Assembly: GCF_018324205.1 (NCBI RefSeq)
Contig: NZ_AP023356.1
Coordinates: 5,066,001 to 5,130,000, forward strand
Length of the DNA stretch: 64,000 nucleotides
Origin: Actinoplanes ianthinogenes
GTDB lineage: Bacteria; Actinomycetota; Actinomycetes; Mycobacteriales; Micromonosporaceae
Direction: 5' to 3'
A program made the translations under genes and the position numbers. This document shows, one piece after another, positions 27,214-35,417 of the stretch (position 1 is the stretch's first letter; each line of letters starts with the position of its first letter). The notes under the pieces were generated by a model. The model was not told the DNA's origin. It ran no database searches and saw only the letters and a program-made list of their open reading frames with translations.

Positions 27214-28506
27214 GTGTCCACCGTCGCGCTCAAGGACGTCACCAAGATTTGGCCAGATGGCACGGTTGCCGTGGACCGGGTGTCGCTCGACGTCAAGGAC
27301 GGCGAGTTCATGGTCCTGCTGGGCCCCTCGGGCTGTGGGAAGTCGACCGTGCTCCGGATGATCGCCGGGCTGGAGGACCCCACCGACGGGGAGCTCCTGC
27401 TGAACGGTGAGCCGGTGCTCGACGTGCCCCCGCGCGACCGCAGCATCGCCATGGTGTTTCAGGATTTCGCGCTCTATCCGCACATGAGCGTGGCGGACAA
27501 CATCGGCTTCCCGCTCAAGCTCTCCGGCGTCGAGCCCGGCTCCCGGCAGGACCGGGTCGGCACGGTGGCCGGCGCGCTCGGCATCGGCGAGGTGCTCGGC
27601 CGCCGGCCCAGTCAGCTCTCCGGCGGGCAGCGGCAGCGGGTCGCGATGGGCCGAGCGATGGTCCGCCGCCCCGGCGTCTTCCTGATGGACGAGCCCCTCT
27701 CCAACCTGGACAGCGGCCTGCGCGCCGAGCTGCGCGCCGAGATCACCAGCATGACCAAGGAGCTCGGCGTCACCACCGTTTACGTGACGCACGACCAGGC
27801 CGAGGCGCTGACCATGGCGGACCGCGTGGCGATCATGCGGCGCGGCGTGCTCCAGGACCTGGGCACGCCGACCGAGGTGTACCGCCGCCCGGCCACCCTG
27901 TACGTCGCCGCGTTCCTCGGCTCCCCGCGGATGAACCTGCTGGAAGCGTCGGTCTACGTGCACCTGGACCGCTACGTCGCGCTCAACTTCGGCGAGCAGA
28001 GCCTCTACCTGGCCTGGTCCGACCCGCGATCGCGGGCGGTGGCGCGGTACCACGGCGAGCGGATCGTGGTCGGTCTGCGGGCCGAGGCGCTCACCCCGGT
28101 CACCCCCGACACGCCCGGGACGGTCCTGCACGGGCGGATCCGGTACCTGGAGCACCACGGCCACGAGTCGCTGGCCTACCTGGACATCGGCGCCACCGCG
28201 ATCGTGGTCGACGAGGTCGGCGGCACGGCGCGCGAGCAGTCCTCGGGCGGCACCCTGCGGCGGCTCGGCGGCGCGCTCCAGCGGCTCACCAAGTCGAACT
28301 CGGTCACCGCGCAGGAGGAGCAGCAGCGCGGCCCGGTCAGCGTGCTCGACCCGGGACGGCACCACCGCAAGGCGGCCGAGCTGTCGGTACGCCTGGCGCC
28401 CTACCCCGCGGTCACCCCAGGGCATCCGCTCACCGTGGCGGTGCAGATGGACGCGGTGCACTTCTTCGACGAGCGGGGGGACCGGATCGATGTGGGGTGG
28501 CGCTGA
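27214..28506 (+). CDS. Sugar ABC transporter ATP-binding protein (UgpC/MsiK type)
   Basis: Predicted 430-residue ATPase energising carbohydrate ABC importers. It has Walker A GPSGCGKST, signature LSGGQRQRV, Walker B VFLMDEPLSNLD and switch VTHDQAEALTMADRV, then a TOBE-like regulatory domain with an extra ~45-residue linker (GGTLRRLGGALQRLTKSNSV region). GTG 27214 follows GGGGGAGG. No permease or binding protein is adjacent, which fits the actinomycete MsiK arrangement, where one ATPase serves several unlinked sugar importers. It lies beside phosphorylase-pathway genes for disaccharide use. Confidence 0.88.
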   Translation: MSTVALKDVTKIWPDGTVAVDRVSLDVKDGEFMVLLGPSGCGKSTVLRMIAGLEDPTDGELLLNGEPVLDVPPRDRSIAMVFQDFALYPHMSVADNIGFPLKLSGVEPGSRQDRVGTVAGALGIGEVLGRRPSQLSGGQRQRVAMGRAMVRRPGVFLMDEPLSNLDSGLRAELRAEITSMTKELGVTTVYVTHDQAEALTMADRVAIMRRGVLQDLGTPTEVYRRPATLYVAAFLGSPRMNLLEASVYVHLDRYVALNFGEQSLYLAWSDPRSRAVARYHGERIVVGLRAEALTPVTPDTPGTVLHGRIRYLEHHGHESLAYLDIGATAIVVDEVGGTAREQSSGGTLRRLGGALQRLTKSNSVTAQEEQQRGPVSVLDPGRHHRKAAELSVRLAPYPAVTPGHPLTVAVQMDAVHFFDERGDRIDVGWR

Positions 28507-28578
28507 GCACGCCACTTCCGGGCGGGATCGTGGATGCCTCCTGCCACCGGACGGACACAGCGCGTAGGCTGCACGACG

Positions 28579-29055
28579 GTGGAGGACAGGATCGGGCAGA
28601 CCGTGCGCTCGGCTCCCGGCGGGGAGCCGAGGATCGACGCCGTCCCCGCACCGGCGTCCTCCCCGGTCCTGCTGGACCGCGCTTTCGGGCACGCTGACAT
28701 CACCCTGCTGCGCCACGAGATCTCCCGGCTGCTGCCCGCGGCCGGGATCACCGGTGACCGCCTCTCCGGCTACGTGCTCGCCATCAACGAGGTGATCACG
28801 AACGTGGTGCTGCACGCCGGCGGCAGCGGCCGGATCGTGCTGCGGCTGGAGTCCGGGTCGGTGTGGTGCGTGGTCACCGACTCCGGTCCGGGCATCCCGG
28901 ACGGCTATCGGGACGGCCATCTCCTCCCCGGTACGGAGGAGATCGGTGGCCGTGGTCTGTGGCTGGCACACCAGCTGTGCGACGAGGTGACCACCGCGAC
29001 CGGACCGATCGGTACCTCTATCGGATTGCGTATGGATCTTGCGACGTTGAGCTGA
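28579..29055 (+). CDS. HATPase-fold regulator (anti-sigma/serine kinase-like)
   Basis: About 158 residues. It has the GHKL boxes: N box INEVITNVVLHAGG, G1 VVTDSGPGIPDG and G2 GGRGLWLAHQLCDEV. It lacks a phospho-acceptor domain, as expected for RsbW/SpoIIAB-like serine kinases or stand-alone regulators in actinomycetes. The start may be GTG 28579 or ATG 28534, and neither has a strong ribosome site. No sigma factor or anti-sigma antagonist is adjacent, so its partner is unknown. Confidence 0.78.
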   Translation: MEDRIGQTVRSAPGGEPRIDAVPAPASSPVLLDRAFGHADITLLRHEISRLLPAAGITGDRLSGYVLAINEVITNVVLHAGGSGRIVLRLESGSVWCVVTDSGPGIPDGYRDGHLLPGTEEIGGRGLWLAHQLCDEVTTATGPIGTSIGLRMDLATLS

Positions 29056-29153
29056 AAGCTGAAACAGCAGCTTGAACGGCTTATGAAACACACAGGAAAT
29101 GTGAAGGCGCCCTTCGCCTCTCGTCCTGAGGCGGGTGCGACTACATTGGGCGC

Positions 29154-29888
29154 GTGCTCGGACTTCCTTCCCAGGTAACCGCTTGCCTTTTCGATCTTGA
29201 CGGGGTGCTCACGCAGACCGCCCTTGTGCACAGTGCCGCGTGGAAACAAACGTTCGACACGTTCCTGGAATCGTGGGCTCAGCGGCATGATCAACAGTTT
29301 GTGCCGTTCGATTCCGGCGCCGACTATCACCGATATGTCGACGGTCGGCAGCGTGCCGACGGCGTCCGCACCTTCCTCGCCTCGCGGGGCATCACCCTGC
29401 CCGAGGGCTCGCCGGACGACGGTCCCGACCAGGAGACCGTCAACGGCATCGGCAACCGTAAGAACGTGCTCGTGCTCCAGAAGATCAAGGAGGGCGCGGT
29501 CCAGGTCTACCCCGGCTCGGTGGAGTACCTGAAGGCCGCCAAGGCCGCCGGCCTGCGCCGCGCGGTCGTGTCCGCGAGTGCCAACTGCAAGGACGTGCTC
29601 GAGGCGGCCGGCATCGCCGACCTCCTGGAGGCCCGCGTGGACGGGGTCGTCGCCCGGGAGCTGAGCCTGCCCGGCAAACCGGCGCCGGACACGTTCCTGT
29701 ACGGCGCCAAACTCCTCGGCCTCTCCCCGGAGAACTGCGCGGTCTTCGAGGACGCCCAGGCCGGCGTGGCCGCGGGCCGGGCCGGCGGCTTCGGCCTGGT
29801 GATCGGCGTGGATCGGGTCGGCCAGGCCGACGCGCTGCGCGAGAACGGTGCCGACGTCGTGGTCACCGACCTTTCCGAACTTCTCTAA
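29154..29888 (+). CDS. Beta-phosphoglucomutase family HAD phosphatase/mutase
   Basis: Predicted 244-residue cytoplasmic HAD enzyme: FDLDGVLT with the phosphorylated aspartate, SASANCKDVLEAAG, GKPAPDTFLYGAKLLG with the lysine, and FEDAQAGVAAG with the metal-binding acids. It converts beta-glucose 1-phosphate to glucose 6-phosphate. The next gene is a GH65 phosphorylase that releases beta-glucose 1-phosphate, so the pair is a complete catabolic step. It starts at GTG 29154. Compared with many family members there is an insertion between FDLDG and YVDGRQRADG that is typical of GH65-linked versions. Confidence 0.88.
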   Translation: MLGLPSQVTACLFDLDGVLTQTALVHSAAWKQTFDTFLESWAQRHDQQFVPFDSGADYHRYVDGRQRADGVRTFLASRGITLPEGSPDDGPDQETVNGIGNRKNVLVLQKIKEGAVQVYPGSVEYLKAAKAAGLRRAVVSASANCKDVLEAAGIADLLEARVDGVVARELSLPGKPAPDTFLYGAKLLGLSPENCAVFEDAQAGVAAGRAGGFGLVIGVDRVGQADALRENGADVVVTDLSELL

Positions 29889-29912
29889 TTCACTCCAAGA
29901 AGAGGCACGACC

Positions 29913-32279
29913 GTGATCCGTGAACGGGCCTACCCCGTCGACCCCTGGCACATCCGGGAGACCCGGCTCGACCTGGACCTGCTGGCCCAGTCCGAGTCCG
30001 TTTTCGCACTCTCGAACGGCCACATCGGGATACGCGGAAACCTGGACGAGGGCGAGCCGCACGGCCTGCCCGGCACGTACCTGAACTCGTTCTACGAGCT
30101 GCGGCCGCTGCCGCACGCCGAGGGCGGTTACGGTTTCCCGGAGTCCGGCCAGACCATGGTCAACGTGACCAACGCCAAGCTGATGCGGCTGCTGGTCGAC
30201 GACGAGCCGTTCGACGTGCGGTACGGCGAGCTCCGCTCCCACGAGCGCTGCCTCGACCTGCGCGCCGGCACCCTGGAGCGGACCGTGGAGTGGGTCTCCC
30301 CGTCCGGCAAGGGTGTCCGGGTCCGGACCGTACGCCTGGTCTCCTTCACCCAGCGCGCGGTGGTCGCCTTCCTCTACGAGGTGGAGCCGCTCGACGAGTC
30401 GACCCGGCTGATCCTCCAGTCCGAGCTGGTGGCGAACGAGCAGTTGCCGCCGATGAGCAAGGACCCCCGGGTGGCCGCCGTGCTGGACCACCCGCTGCAG
30501 GCCGAGGAGATGCTGGAGCAGCGCTCCGGCGGCCTGCTGGTGCACCGGACCAAGGCCAGTGACCTGCGGATGGCCGCGGCCATGGAGCACCTGGTGGAGA
30601 CGCCGGGCCGGCACGCGATCACCACCGAGGGGCACGCCGACTGGCTGCGCACCACGGTGGCCTGCCGGCTGGAGCCGGGGCAGAAGCTGCGGGTGGTCAA
30701 GCTGGCCGCGTACGGCTGGTCCTCGATGCGCTCGCTGCCCGCCCTGCGCGACCAGGTCGGCGCCGCGCTGGCCAGCGCCCGGCTGGACGGCTGGGAGGGT
30801 CTGGTCCAGCAGCAGCAGGACTACCTGGACGCCTTCTGGGACCACTCCGACGTCCGCGTCGAGGGCGACCCGGAGGTGCAGCAGGCGGTCCGCTTCGGCC
30901 TCTTCCACACTCTCCAGGCCGGTGCCCGGGCGGAGCAGCGCCCGATCGGCTCCAAGGGCCTGACCGGCCCCGGCTACGACGGGCACACCTTCTGGGACTC
31001 CGAGACGTTCGTGCTGCCGGCGCTCACCTACACCCAGCCCTCGGCCGCGGCCGACGTGCTGCGCTGGCGGCACTCGACGCTGGACCTGGCCCGGGAGCGG
31101 GCGCAGACGCTGGGCCTGCAGGGCGCCGCCTTCCCGTGGCGGACCATCCGCGGGCAGGAGTGCTCCGGGTACTGGCCGGCCGGCACCGCGGGCTTCCACA
31201 TCGCCGCGGACATCGCCGACGCGGTCCGCCGTTACGTGCAGGCCACCGGGGACTACGACTTCGAGCGTGAGGTCGGCCTGGAGCTGCTGGTGGAGACCGC
31301 CCGGCTGTGGCGCTCGCTGGGCCACCACGACCGGCACGGCCGGTTCCACATCGACGGCGTCACCGGGCCGGACGAGTACACCGCGGTGGTGAACGACAAC
31401 ATCTACACCAACCTGATGGCGCAGCAGAACCTGATGACCGCGGTGGAGGCGTGCAAGCGGCACCCGGACCTGGCGCGGCGCTTCGGGGTGGACGACGAGG
31501 AGGCGGCCTCCTGGCGGGACGCGGCGGCGGCCGTGCACATCCCGTACGACAAGGAGCTCGGGGTGCACCAGCAGTGCGAGGGCTTCACCCGGTTGCAGGA
31601 GTGGGACTTCGAGAACACTCCGCCGGAGGGCTACCCGCTGCTGCTCAACTACCCGTACTTCGACCTGTATCGCAAGCAGGTGGTCAAGCAGGCCGACCTG
31701 GTGATGGCGATGTACATCCGCGGTGACGCGTTCACCCCGGAGGAGAAGACCCGCAACTTCGCGTACTACGACGCGCGTACGGTCCGGGACTCCTCGCTGT
31801 CGGCCTGCATCCAGGCGGTGATGGCGGCCGAGACCGGTCACCTGGAGCTGGCCCACGACTACCTGGGCGAGGCCGCCCTGATGGACCTGCACGACCTGCA
31901 CCAGAACGCGCGCGACGGCGTGCACGTGGCGTCGCTGGCCGGCTCGTGGATCGCGCTGGTCGCCGGCCTCGGCGGGATGCGTGACTTCAACGGCCAGCTG
32001 TCGTTCGCGCCGCGGCTGCCCAGCCGGATCAACAACCTGGACTTCTCGCTGCTCTGGCGGGGTCTGCGGCTGCGGGTCAACGTCACCGCCGACGAGGTGA
32101 CCTACTCGCTGCGCAACGGCGGCGGGTCGGCCCGGCTCACGCTGCTGCACCACGGCAAGGAGATCGAGGTCACCCAGGTGCGCCCGGTGACCATGGCGAT
32201 CCCGTCGGCCGGGCCGGTCGGCCCGTCGCCGTCGCAGCCGGCCGGGCGGGCTCCGGTGCGGCGCGCGACCCCGCACTGA
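29913..32279 (+). CDS. GH65 disaccharide phosphorylase (trehalose/maltose/kojibiose type)
   Basis: Predicted 788-residue inverting phosphorylase splitting an alpha-linked glucosyl disaccharide into beta-glucose 1-phosphate and a second sugar. The (alpha/alpha)6 barrel carries the acid glutamate in DGVTGPDEYTAVVNDNIYT, the substrate region GHTFWDSETFVLP, and phosphate-site residues near ARTVRDSSLSACIQ. The beta-phosphoglucomutase gene lies 24 bases upstream, clearly in the same operon. The sequence does not decide between trehalose, maltose, kojibiose and nigerose. A strong bidirectional hairpin follows. Confidence 0.9.
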   Translation: MIRERAYPVDPWHIRETRLDLDLLAQSESVFALSNGHIGIRGNLDEGEPHGLPGTYLNSFYELRPLPHAEGGYGFPESGQTMVNVTNAKLMRLLVDDEPFDVRYGELRSHERCLDLRAGTLERTVEWVSPSGKGVRVRTVRLVSFTQRAVVAFLYEVEPLDESTRLILQSELVANEQLPPMSKDPRVAAVLDHPLQAEEMLEQRSGGLLVHRTKASDLRMAAAMEHLVETPGRHAITTEGHADWLRTTVACRLEPGQKLRVVKLAAYGWSSMRSLPALRDQVGAALASARLDGWEGLVQQQQDYLDAFWDHSDVRVEGDPEVQQAVRFGLFHTLQAGARAEQRPIGSKGLTGPGYDGHTFWDSETFVLPALTYTQPSAAADVLRWRHSTLDLARERAQTLGLQGAAFPWRTIRGQECSGYWPAGTAGFHIAADIADAVRRYVQATGDYDFEREVGLELLVETARLWRSLGHHDRHGRFHIDGVTGPDEYTAVVNDNIYTNLMAQQNLMTAVEACKRHPDLARRFGVDDEEAASWRDAAAAVHIPYDKELGVHQQCEGFTRLQEWDFENTPPEGYPLLLNYPYFDLYRKQVVKQADLVMAMYIRGDAFTPEEKTRNFAYYDARTVRDSSLSACIQAVMAAETGHLELAHDYLGEAALMDLHDLHQNARDGVHVASLAGSWIALVAGLGGMRDFNGQLSFAPRLPSRINNLDFSLLWRGLRLRVNVTADEVTYSLRNGGGSARLTLLHHGKEIEVTQVRPVTMAIPSAGPVGPSPSQPAGRAPVRRATPH

Positions 32280-32291
32280 CGTCCTGACGCG

Positions 32292-32328
32292 AAAGCCCCC
32301 GTTTCCCGAGGAGGGAAGCGGGGGCTTT
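32292..32328. terminator. Bidirectional hairpin terminator
   Basis: A 16-bp inverted repeat with one mismatch (first arm AAAGCCCCCGTTTCCC) and a 5-base loop, flanked by A and T runs on both sides. It separates the convergent GH65 gene and the secreted coiled-coil gene and can serve both. Confidence 0.92.
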
Positions 32329-32345
32329 TCGGTACGAGAGCCCGA

Positions 32346-33383
32346 TTACAGCAGCGACACGTGCACGTGGTCGGTGTGGTCACTCGGACCGTGATACGCG
32401 TGCCAGTTGTTGGTCGCGGGGAACCAGATCTGCTTGTACCAGATCACGTAATAGATCCCGAGCCGGTCGGCGTTGCGCACCAGGAACGCGGTGAGGTCGT
32501 TGCCGTACCGCATCATCTTGGCGTTGCCGGTCGCCGAGGAGAACCCGCTCTTCTGCAGGGACCAGTCGCAGGCCCGGCCTTTCGGGTGCTCGAACGGGCC
32601 ACCGTTGCGGTGGCAGCCGACGAACATGTTGAAGCCGGCCTTCTTCACCTCGTTGTAGAGGTGCAGCGTGCGCTTGGTGATGCAGCCGTCGGTCGTCGGG
32701 TCCTTCTGGTTGCAGGACTCCGGCGAGAAGCCGCCGTCGGAGTTGCGCGGCGCCGGAGCGGCCGTCTTCGAGGTCGCGTCGACGAAGCCGGCGGTGATGG
32801 TCTTGTTGATGCCGGTGCCGCCGCCGAGCAGCTCGAGCTGGTCCTCGGCCGAGTCGTGCAGTTTCTGCTGGACGCCGAGCTGCTGCTCCTCGTTCTTGAC
32901 CTCGGCGTCGAGCCGGGTCTTGTCCGCGGTGATGTCCTGGAGCAGGGTGTTCAGCTCGTGCAGTTTCTCGTCGTGCAGCTTGTTGATCTCCTCCAGCGAG
33001 ACCGCCTTGTCCAGGAAGTCCGTGGAGTCGTTCGCCCGGAGCAGGAAGCTCAGCGAGCTGAGGTTGCCGACCTGGTACTGCTGCTTGGCGATCGCGTTGA
33101 CCTCGGGAACCAGCTGATCACGCCGGGCCTCCGCGGTCTTGATCTGAGCGGCCAGCTCCTTCTGGGTCTTCTTCGACTTCGCCACCGCGGCTTTCGCGTT
33201 GACGTACCGGCGGTTCGTCGCCTCGATCTGGTCGGAGAGGTCGCCGTCGCCGTCGCCTTCATCGGCGGTCGTCGGGTTGCCGCCTGGTGCGGCATGAGCC
33301 GGGGTGACCGGTGCCACGAATATGGCGGCAGCCACCAACGGCGCCAGGGCAAGCGTCAGCCACCGGCGGGGACGTGCGGTCAT
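32346..33383 (-). CDS. Secreted coiled-coil protein with ARB_07466-like C-terminal domain
   Basis: Predicted 345 residues. It has a signal peptide (1-31, LTLALAPLVAAAIFVAPVTPAHAA), then about 150 residues of heptad-rich coiled coil (from SDQIEATNRRYVNAKAA), a linker, and a C-terminal globular domain with paired cysteines: CNQKDPTTDGC, then GCHRNGGPFEHPKGRACDWS, ending SDHTDHVHVSLL. HPKGRACD and the terminal H-x-H resemble metal-dependent peptidoglycan hydrolase-like folds, but activity is unproven. ATG 33383 follows GGAAGG. A c-di-AMP riboswitch lies upstream. It is a paralogue of the divergent gene at 33871. Confidence 0.85.
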   Translation of the reverse strand: MTARPRRWLTLALAPLVAAAIFVAPVTPAHAAPGGNPTTADEGDGDGDLSDQIEATNRRYVNAKAAVAKSKKTQKELAAQIKTAEARRDQLVPEVNAIAKQQYQVGNLSSLSFLLRANDSTDFLDKAVSLEEINKLHDEKLHELNTLLQDITADKTRLDAEVKNEEQQLGVQQKLHDSAEDQLELLGGGTGINKTITAGFVDATSKTAAPAPRNSDGGFSPESCNQKDPTTDGCITKRTLHLYNEVKKAGFNMFVGCHRNGGPFEHPKGRACDWSLQKSGFSSATGNAKMMRYGNDLTAFLVRNADRLGIYYVIWYKQIWFPATNNWHAYHGPSDHTDHVHVSLL

Positions 33384-33401
33384 CAACAATCCTTCCTTGT
33401 C

Positions 33402-33520
33402 ACCGCCGACCGGGTTAGCTGACGGGTTCGGGACGGAAGCTATCCCTACCGCATATAGCGGATTCACCCCAACTACCTGGTTCCCCGGCTCACCTTTCGG
33501 TGATTGGGCGGCGGCCTGCC
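33402..33520 (-). promoter_or_regulatory. c-di-AMP riboswitch (ydaO-yuaA class), minus-strand copy
   Basis: Read on the minus strand, the leader of the 32346 gene carries the conserved blocks of the ydaO class in order: GAGCCGGGGAACC, GGGGTGAATCCGC, GCGGTAGGGA and CCGTCAGCTAACCCGG (33410-33425), ending about 20 bases before the start codon. In actinomycetes this riboswitch controls cell-wall hydrolase and related genes and generally turns them off when c-di-AMP is high. The outer boundary is approximate. Confidence 0.9.
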
Positions 33521-33734
33521 GGCAACTCGGGGGCGGTGCCGTCCTGGCAGGACCGGCGGCCAGTTTACCTGAGATATCTCGGTACATCAGCGTCCGGAAA
33601 ACGGCCAAAATTGTTACCGCACAACGACTTTCCGTAATCGCATCACGACTCGTGACCGGGCCGTCGCAATGGGTACGAGAACTGTCGATTCGTCGATCCG
33701 CTGGGGTATGGTCGTCGCGGTTCCCGCGCGGGGA

Positions 33735-33858
33735 CCGCCGCCTAATCGCATAACGAGCGAGCCGGGGATCCACCTTTCTTCCGGGGCGAATCCGCATCAC
33801 GCGGTAGGGACTTCCTTCATCCCGAGCCCGTCAGCTAACCCGGCCGGCGGCCGACGGA
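33735..33858 (+). promoter_or_regulatory. c-di-AMP riboswitch (ydaO-yuaA class), plus-strand copy
   Basis: Upstream of the 33871 gene the same ordered blocks appear on the plus strand: GAGCCGGGGATCC, GGGGCGAATCCGC, GCGGTAGGGA and CCGTCAGCTAACCCGG (33828-33843). CCGCC near 33738 and GGCGG near 33846 can close the outer stem. The two copies diverge from a shared ~200-base spacer that must contain both promoters. Confidence 0.92.
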
Positions 33859-33870
33859 AGGAAACAGCCA

Positions 33871-34902
33871 GTGCAGCATGTGACTGCGCGGCGACGATGG
33901 GCGGCCTTTCTAGCGCTCCTGGTCGCCGCATGCGGGATCGCCGGTGTCGCCGGCCCGGCGGCTGCCGCGCCGCGTCCGCTGACCGCGCCGGGCGAGTCCG
34001 GCGACGACGGCGAGGGCGGCGCGAAAGCCCTGCTCGACAAGCTCAACGAGGCCTCGAAAGGCTACGTCGACGCCAAGGCCAAGCTCGCGAAATCCAAGCA
34101 GCAGCAGACCAGCCTCGCCGCCGAGCTGAAGAAGCTGGACGCGGCCCTCGGCCCCCAGCAGGCCGCGCTCAACAAGTACGCCCAGCAGGCTTACACGATG
34201 GGCCGGCTCGGCCCGCTCAGCGCGATGCTCGGCGCCGACTCGTCGGCCGGCTTCCTGGACCGGGCCCAGCTGCTGACCACCGTGGCGGCCCGGCAGAACC
34301 AGGCGATCGCCGACCTGAAGAACACCCGCACCGACCGCCAGACGGCCAAGACCGGCATCGACGCGGCCATCGTCGACCAGCAGAAGCAGGTCAACGTGAT
34401 GGCCAAGCGCAAGGCGCAGGCCGAGCAGGCGCTCAAGGACGCGAACCAGGGCGGGGACTCCGGTGACGCGGGTTCCAGCGGCGGCAGCGCGGACGCCGAC
34501 AAGCCCTCCGGCGACCTGGACGGCAAGTGCGTGCCGGACCCGACGACGGACGGCTGCATCAGCCCACGCCTGCTGTTCGCGATGAAGCAGGCGCAGAAGG
34601 CCGGTTTCACCCGGTACGTCGCCTGCTACCGGCCGCAGAACAGCGGGGAGCATCCGAAGGGACGGGCCTGCGACTTCGCCGCCGACAAGAACGGGTTCGG
34701 CGGGGTGGCGACCGGGGCCAGCAAGACCTACGGGACCAACCTGGCGAACTACTTCATCCACAACTCGGACACGCTGGGCGTGCTCTACGTGATCTGGTTC
34801 AAGCGGATCTGGCTGCCGAGCAGTGGATGGAAGTCGTACAGCGGGGCGGGCGGCACGCCGTCGACCGACCACACGAACCACGTGCACCTGTCGGTGACGT
34901 AA
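33871..34902 (+). CDS. Secreted coiled-coil protein with ARB_07466-like C-terminal domain (second paralogue)
   Basis: Predicted 343 residues, same plan as the divergent gene: signal peptide (about 1-34, FLALLVAACGIAGVAGPAAAAP), acidic stretch, coiled coil (LLDKLNEASKGYVDAKAKLA onward), Gly/Ser linker near 205-220, then the C-terminal domain with CVPDPTTDGC, ACYRPQNSGEHPKGRACDF and a terminal STDHTNHVHLSVT. It starts at GTG 33871 with GGAAGGA about 9 bases before. The riboswitch directly upstream implies control by c-di-AMP and a role in wall remodelling during growth or spore germination; that role is inferred. Confidence 0.85.
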   Translation: MQHVTARRRWAAFLALLVAACGIAGVAGPAAAAPRPLTAPGESGDDGEGGAKALLDKLNEASKGYVDAKAKLAKSKQQQTSLAAELKKLDAALGPQQAALNKYAQQAYTMGRLGPLSAMLGADSSAGFLDRAQLLTTVAARQNQAIADLKNTRTDRQTAKTGIDAAIVDQQKQVNVMAKRKAQAEQALKDANQGGDSGDAGSSGGSADADKPSGDLDGKCVPDPTTDGCISPRLLFAMKQAQKAGFTRYVACYRPQNSGEHPKGRACDFAADKNGFGGVATGASKTYGTNLANYFIHNSDTLGVLYVIWFKRIWLPSSGWKSYSGAGGTPSTDHTNHVHLSVT

Positions 34903-34915
34903 ATCTCAAACCCGC

Positions 34916-34953
34916 TTTTCGGTACGGCCGGCGCGCGCAGGCCGTACCGAAAA
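34916..34953. terminator. Bidirectional hairpin terminator
   Basis: A perfect 14-bp inverted repeat (TTTTCGGTACGGCC with its complement, 10-base loop). It lies between the convergent 33871 and 34962 genes and has A/T at both stem bases. Confidence 0.92.
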
Positions 34954-34961
34954 AGGGAATT

Positions 34962-35327
34962 TCAGGCGGGGAGCAGGCGGTGCCCGGCCATCTCGAGCTC
35001 GCCCTCGTGCAGGACGGTGACCGGGGTCTTGAGCCCGGACACGGCGTCGTGCAGCACCACCGACGCGCCGTCGATCCGATAGGTGCCGGCCGGCCGCTTC
35101 CGGCGGCCGGCCACCTGCCCCGCGTACGTTCCATCGATGCGCAGCTGGAGCCGGACCATGCCGTCCTGGCTGCGCCAGGCGCCGACCACCGCGGCGCCGG
35201 TCACCACGGCCGGCCGCTGCGGGGCCAAGCCGAGGCCGGCGTCGGGCGTGCGGCCCATGGCGATGGCCAGCATGGCGGCCGCGTCCAGGACGGTGGTGTC
35301 GACGCGAGGGGCGTGCGAGGAATGCAT
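34962..35327 (-). CDS. Atu4866 domain protein
   Basis: Predicted 121 residues. The second half reads as the small beta-barrel Atu4866 family: GAWRSQDGMVRLQLRIDGTY, then VAGRRKRPAGTYRIDG, then LEMAGHRLLPA. The function is unknown. The ATG at 35327 lies inside the 3' arm of a long inverted repeat. It follows the TetR gene on the same strand, with 90 bases between, and could be its regulated partner. Confidence 0.75.
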   Translation of the reverse strand: MHSSHAPRVDTTVLDAAAMLAIAMGRTPDAGLGLAPQRPAVVTGAAVVGAWRSQDGMVRLQLRIDGTYAGQVAGRRKRPAGTYRIDGASVVLHDAVSGLKTPVTVLHEGELEMAGHRLLPA

Positions 35328-35394
35328 CGGGCCGGCTCCGGAGGGTGGGTGTCGGGAACGACTTCTCCCTTCGGCCTGACACCGGCCCGATGCA
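35323..35394 (-). promoter_or_regulatory. 13-bp inverted repeat enclosing the Atu4866 gene start
   Basis: Perfect arms TGCATCGGGCCGG and complement at 35323-35335 and 35382-35394. A second nested pair, GGTGTC/GACACC, sits inside. On the minus-strand transcript the ATG falls within the second arm and a GGAG lies in the loop, so folding would hide the start. It may equally be the terminator of the upstream TetR gene, which ends 24 bases before it. Confidence 0.7.
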
Positions 35395-35417
35395 GAACTC
35401 CGCGGGTTGCGACCCGG

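Noticed and set aside
28905-32276. A 1123-codon open frame on the minus strand
   Set aside because: It runs antisense through the GH65 and beta-phosphoglucomutase genes, has low-complexity Arg/Gly/Val composition and no domain. It is a shadow caused by high GC content.
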